This document shows positions 62,591-64,000 of a stretch of 64,000 nt of DNA, piece by piece. This stretch comes from Nematostella vectensis (taxonomy: Eukaryota; Cnidaria; Anthozoa; Actiniaria; Edwardsiidae), in NCBI RefSeq assembly GCF_932526225.1, contig NC_064048.1, forward strand, positions 13,401,665 through 13,465,664. Direction: 5' to 3'. Below the pieces are notes generated by a model. The model was not told the DNA's origin, searched no databases, and saw nothing but the letters and a program-made list of their open reading frames with translations. Position 1 is the stretch's first letter; every line of letters starts with the position of its first letter. A program made the position numbers and the translations under genes.

Positions 62591-64000
62591 GTTTTGTTCT
62601 ATTATTATTATTATTTTCTTTTTTAGAGGGGGAGGGGAATTCAGCTAAAAATAGCCAAGGGTCAATTCAAGCAACTAGTACAAAAGATGTTTTTTTGCAG
62701 TCCTTTATTCAATATATTCAAGGTTATCATGCAATTCTGTTGTTTGATTGCATATATATATATTTTTTTCTTTCTTTTCATTACAAGTTCTATATGTGTA
62801 AGTGGTGACCATAGCTATGATTACTATTATTTAGAATATTTTTTTACCTACTAACAGAAAACAACTTGACTGCAAAACACTTACTGTAGGGCACTCGATA
62901 TTAGGCATTACTTTCATGTGGATGTAAGGTTGAAATGTCAAAACCTTCATTAACTCGTTAACTACGCTTTAGGGTATTACACTTTGTTTGTGATCTGATT
63001 CTATTGTTCTTTTTTGTGTTTTACTAACTATTACCGTTTAACTATCACACTTTGTTTCACGGGTTAATGAAAACCACTCTAATTACACACAGTAATTCTT
63101 TTTTAATATTATTATTTACTTGTATAATTTAGATGAGCAATACATATTTCTTCTTGGCCTTGTAGAGCTCATCTCGTTCCTCATAAATAACAAACAAAAT
63201 GAAGTTTGTTCTTATTTGGTGCAAAGGAATCTACATTAGTTTTCTAATCAGATAATTGTTTTTTTAACACTCACCTGTTATTTCAACAGCTCTTACTTGA
63301 GTTTGCTTGTCTCAGAAATAGACCTTGCTTAATAAACAAAGACATGTTACAAACTTTTTTTAATAATAGGTAACAACTGCAATATTGTATGAAGAGAGTG
63401 CCCCTCCCTTCACCCTGCTATTGTTGACATTATGCTCAATAAACTGTTACCTCTCCCCTCTCCACCAGTTAAGCATTCTATGTATGCTTCCCTGTACAAA
63501 ATGCGCCCCTTCAAATAGAACATTAAAGTTCACATACTTGTTTACTTCCTCAAACTCTTTGCTTTGTGTTTTTTGTTAACTTCCTAGGAACAAATTGAAT
63601 ACATATAATCAATAAATCCAGCAAGCTTATTTTGCAAACTCACTTTTTTTTATCATTTTTGCGCAAAACCAATCAGGATTAGGGGGGTCAAGCACAAAGA
63701 AAGAAAACGAATAAAAAAAAGCCCATTGGCCTGGGATCGAACCCGGTCTGAAGAACAAAACGGAAACCATACATACGGATTACCCAATCGGTATGGCAGC
63801 ACAAGGCTTTTACGGAAGGCTGTAAAGAACCCGAAGGCCCCAAGCACCGATATTTCCGAGCGAATATGCTGTACAACACTCTTGCAAGGTTATCCCAACC
63901 CGCGCATTAATGGGGAGGACAATAACCAAGATCCCAGGCCTGTAATACGGTTACGCCACGCACAGCTCGCCGAGATTGTGGATGACAAAAAATAGAGGTC
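62591..64000 (+). repeat. Satellite unit U30, cut by the window edge
   Basis: First 1410 bases of a unit. It shows no deviation from the long class as far as it goes. It carries a mutated MITE left arm (TTAACTCGTTAACTACGC) and the same TTTTTTTAATAATAGG variant as U24. Confidence 0.9.

Larger units (their letters stand above)
1..64000. repeat. Satellite array of about 2-kb units spanning the whole window
   Basis: The same unit recurs head-to-tail about 30 times, all in the same orientation. Spacing of a fixed landmark is about 2.0 kb or about 1.6 kb, apart from the two transposon-bearing units and one deletion scar. Units differ by scattered substitutions, homopolymer length changes and a few shared indels, so they are homogenised but not identical. 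No unique sequence appears at either edge, so the array extends beyond the window. No gene of 300 bp or more with an ATG and conserved coding character was found in the unit itself. Confidence 0.97.

Noticed and set aside
1-64000. CRISPR array or prokaryotic tandem repeat
   Set aside because: The units are 1.6-2.0 kb with no short repeat-spacer structure, no cas genes and no prokaryotic genes.
1-64000. 5S rRNA, U1, U2, U5 or U6 snRNA gene array
   Set aside because: I looked for their hallmark internal sequences in the unit on both strands and did not see them. Only the B-box-like segment suggests pol III.

Overview
The window is non-coding, AT-rich eukaryotic repeat DNA. From base 1 to base 64000 it is one head-to-tail tandem array of a roughly 2.0-kb satellite unit, with no unique flank on either side. 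I count 30 units, numbered U1-U30 and phased on the recurring start GTTTTGTTCTATT. No gene of the array itself is convincing: the short recurring open frames start with TTG or GTG rather than ATG, and frames in different units break freely. The organism is probably an invertebrate animal. This rests on TTAA-target DNA transposons, spliced-gene-like exon fragments and the lack of any prokaryotic gene organisation. I cannot name the species; a cnidarian or similar marine invertebrate is only a guess.

Layout: U1-U8 (1-18312) largely alternate short (about 1.6 kb) and long (about 2.0 kb) units, forming a 3.61-kb higher-order repeat. The short class lacks an internal 397-bp, relatively GC-rich segment. 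U8 carries a 3888-bp transposon. U9-U15 (18313-32329) are all long, with a 4.0-kb two-unit pattern in U11-U14. U15-U19 (30334-43416) repeat the U2-U8 order, minus one short-long dimer, and U19 carries a second, nearly identical transposon at the same site. This implies a segmental duplication of about 28.7-kb offset. U20/U21 are joined by a deletion scar at about 45336. U22-U30 are long units, two of which (U27, U28) share a deletion of about 38 bp.

Each unit contains a 125-bp inverted-repeat element flanked by AACC (MITE-like), an (ATT)n tract, a variable (TA)n tract, several palindromes and a minus-strand tRNA-like segment. That segment has a perfect pol III B-box in most copies and a T-run just downstream.

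The two large insertions have 557-bp terminal inverted repeats and TTAA target duplications (piggyBac or Kolobok type) and no transposase. Inside each is a minus-strand, exon-like gene fragment: a 127-codon terminal frame with a SAP-like helix pair and an upstream 91-codon frame. They are separated by a nested inverted-repeat element that contains its own degenerate minisatellite. The most notable content is therefore (i) the modular, recombining satellite with a possible pol III-type core and (ii) a non-autonomous transposon that appears to have captured host exons and was then multiplied together with the satellite.
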